Source: Candidatus Falkowiibacteriota bacterium
Lineage (GTDB): Bacteria > Patescibacteriota > Patescibacteriia > Patescibacteriales > UBA12465
Assembly (NCBI GenBank): GCA_903857815.1
Contig: CAIOGK010000090.1
Coordinates: forward strand, 1-5,507
Direction: 5' to 3'
Length of the DNA: 5,507 nucleotides
The translations under genes and the position numbers were made by a program. The notes under the pieces are model-generated. The model was not told the origin of the DNA and did no database searches. It saw only the letters and a program-made list of their open reading frames with translations. Shown here piece by piece: positions 4,501-5,507 of this stretch (within the stretch, counting starts at the first letter, position 1; each line of letters opens with the position of its first letter).

Positions 4501-5507
4501 TTATTTTTTAGGAAAAATATTTACTTCACCATACTGACCATCAAAACCGGGTTTAATAAATAATCTTCCGCTTCTTGATAATCTAATGCCTTCAATAATT
4601 TTTACATCAATTTCTTGCTCTAATAATTTCAAATCTATATCGAGCAATATTTCTAATTCGGTACCAAATTTAGGAATCAACTTCTCATATTCCCTTCTAA
4701 CACTTTTCGAAAATCTATTTTTAACTCCAAGCGCTTCAGCGATTATCTTATCTAGTTCAACAGTCTTTTTAAAGGAGGCGGCTTCTTTTGGTTTACCTCC
4801 AATAGGCCTATCACTCAATTCTTCAACTCGATTTAATACTCCAATTACCAGAGGCTTATTACAAATCGGACAAATATTTTTTAATTTTTTACTTTCAGCT
4901 GGGAGACAACTGAAATTACAATCTCGATGACCATCTAAATGATATATTCCCTCTTCGGGATAGAATTCAATAGTAGATAATATTCCAGACTTCCCGCCTT
5001 TCTTGTGATTTTTAATTATCTCGTAAATTTGTTGATAGCTTACTGGCTCGGTTAATTCCATTATAGTTGCTTCACGACCAAGATTAGCTAAGCTGTGGGA
5101 ATCAGAACTTGAAAGTAGAGTTAACTTATCAAGCGCCGATAAACGCCAATTCATTTCTGGGTCACTCGATAAACCAGTTTCAAAAGCATAAATATTATCT
5201 GTTTCTTCTTTAAAACATTCTTCTAATGTATCAAAGCCTGATTTAGAGCCAAAGACTGAAAACCAGGGAGTCCAAATATGCGCCGGGTAAACTAAGAATT
5301 TAGAATTTATTTTTAAAAGTAATTTTACAAATTCTGGTGCTTTAATTCCTAAAATTGGGCGGCCATCTGATTTTATATTATAATTTGCCCCCAATTGTTT
5401 ATTTAACTCAGCAGCGGCTTTTAAATTCGGGGCATGAACAACTAAATGAACCCGCCTAACTTTATTTTCATCTTTATAAATTAATGAAACTTCGGTTGAT
5501 AAAATAA
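4501..5507 (-). CDS. Endonuclease Q-family protein (PHP domain), 5' end outside window
   Basis: The visible 334 residues match EndoQ-type proteins, often labelled UvrD helicase in error. EndoQ nicks DNA 5' of uracil, hypoxanthine, xanthine or abasic sites. PHP-domain metal-site candidates are visible: STEVSLIY and HLVVHAPN (visible 3-10, 20-27), SDGRPI (D47), PAHIWTPWF (H76), the FETGLSSDPEMN segment (E109) and SSDSHS (D135, H137). A zinc-binding segment follows: DGHRDC (H193, C196), C200 and CPIC (C212, C215). The conserved GVLNRVEELSDR and FGTELEILL segments come next. No helicase motifs are present. The frame stays open to the window edge; a TTG at 5394 is internal, and about 60-70 N-terminal residues, including the first PHP histidines, are missing. 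It sits upstream of the membrane protein and recA on the same strand. Family confidence is high; substrate is inferred. Confidence 0.88.
   Translation of the reverse strand, partial: ILSTEVSLIYKDENKVRRVHLVVHAPNLKAAAELNKQLGANYNIKSDGRPILGIKAPEFVKLLLKINSKFLVYPAHIWTPWFSVFGSKSGFDTLEECFKEETDNIYAFETGLSSDPEMNWRLSALDKLTLLSSSDSHSLANLGREATIMELTEPVSYQQIYEIIKNHKKGGKSGILSTIEFYPEEGIYHLDGHRDCNFSCLPAESKKLKNICPICNKPLVIGVLNRVEELSDRPIGGKPKEAASFKKTVELDKIIAEALGVKNRFSKSVRREYEKLIPKFGTELEILLDIDLKLLEQEIDVKIIEGIRLSRSGRLFIKPGFDGQYGEVNIFPKK

Noticed and set aside
4770..4780. AGGAGG-like sequence on the plus strand
   Set aside because: It is inside the antisense of the EndoQ-like gene with no plausible start and frame after it.
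4586..4930. Open frame on the plus strand opposite the EndoQ-like gene
   Set aside because: It is a shadow of the conserved EndoQ frame, rich in Ser/Asn/Leu as expected from complementing AT-rich coding sequence.
5392..5394. TTG at 5394 as the start of the EndoQ-like gene
   Set aside because: Upstream codons continue in frame to the window edge and encode conserved EndoQ segments, so the gene is truncated by the window.
1..5507. CRISPR array, insertion sequence, prophage or toxin-antitoxin module
   Set aside because: No regularly spaced repeats, transposase-like frames, terminal inverted repeats or toxin/antitoxin-like small gene pairs were seen on either strand.

Overview
The window is AT-rich, and its genes read best as those of a Candidate Phyla Radiation (Patescibacteria, probably Parcubacteria-like) bacterium. 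This is inferred from the compact layout, the starts without a Shine-Dalgarno sequence, tRNA genes without an encoded CCA end, a short adenylate kinase without a zinc-type LID, and an EndoQ-family protein. No marker here proves the lineage. The standard bacterial code fits: stops are TAA or TAG, and no main gene has an in-frame TGA, which argues against the UGA=Gly code of Gracilibacteria/Absconditabacteria.

Layout. Positions 28-1551 (+) encode RNase Y, a membrane-anchored mRNA-decay endonuclease. Its reading frame is intact except for a TAG at codon 9, inside the membrane helix. HU follows at 1591-1878 (+) behind a possible promoter that would give an almost leaderless mRNA. A hairpin then runs directly into a tRNA block: tRNA-Arg(TCG), a CAT-anticodon tRNA with an acceptor mismatch, and tRNA-Lys(CTT), the last with its own strong promoter and terminator. 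Adenylate kinase (2285-2866, +) ends in a terminator whose loop holds the stop codon. The same hairpin can serve the convergent recA.

On the minus strand, read leftwards from the right edge, lie an EndoQ-like deaminated-DNA endonuclease (N-terminus outside the window), a 118-residue single-pass membrane protein of unknown function only 17 bp later, and recA 115 bp after that. recA has its own TATAAT promoter with two copies of the palindrome AGCGCT around it. EndoQ nicks DNA at deaminated bases and RecA handles recombination, so this side looks like a small DNA-maintenance cluster. The plus side is housekeeping: RNA turnover, nucleoid protein, tRNAs and nucleotide balance.

The observations most worth a second look are the premature TAG in rny, the mismatched tRNA, the terminator-like hairpin touching tRNA-Arg, the EndoQ-membrane protein-RecA linkage, and the repeated AGCGCT element at the recA promoter. 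I see no CRISPR array, insertion sequence, prophage or clearly new multi-gene system.
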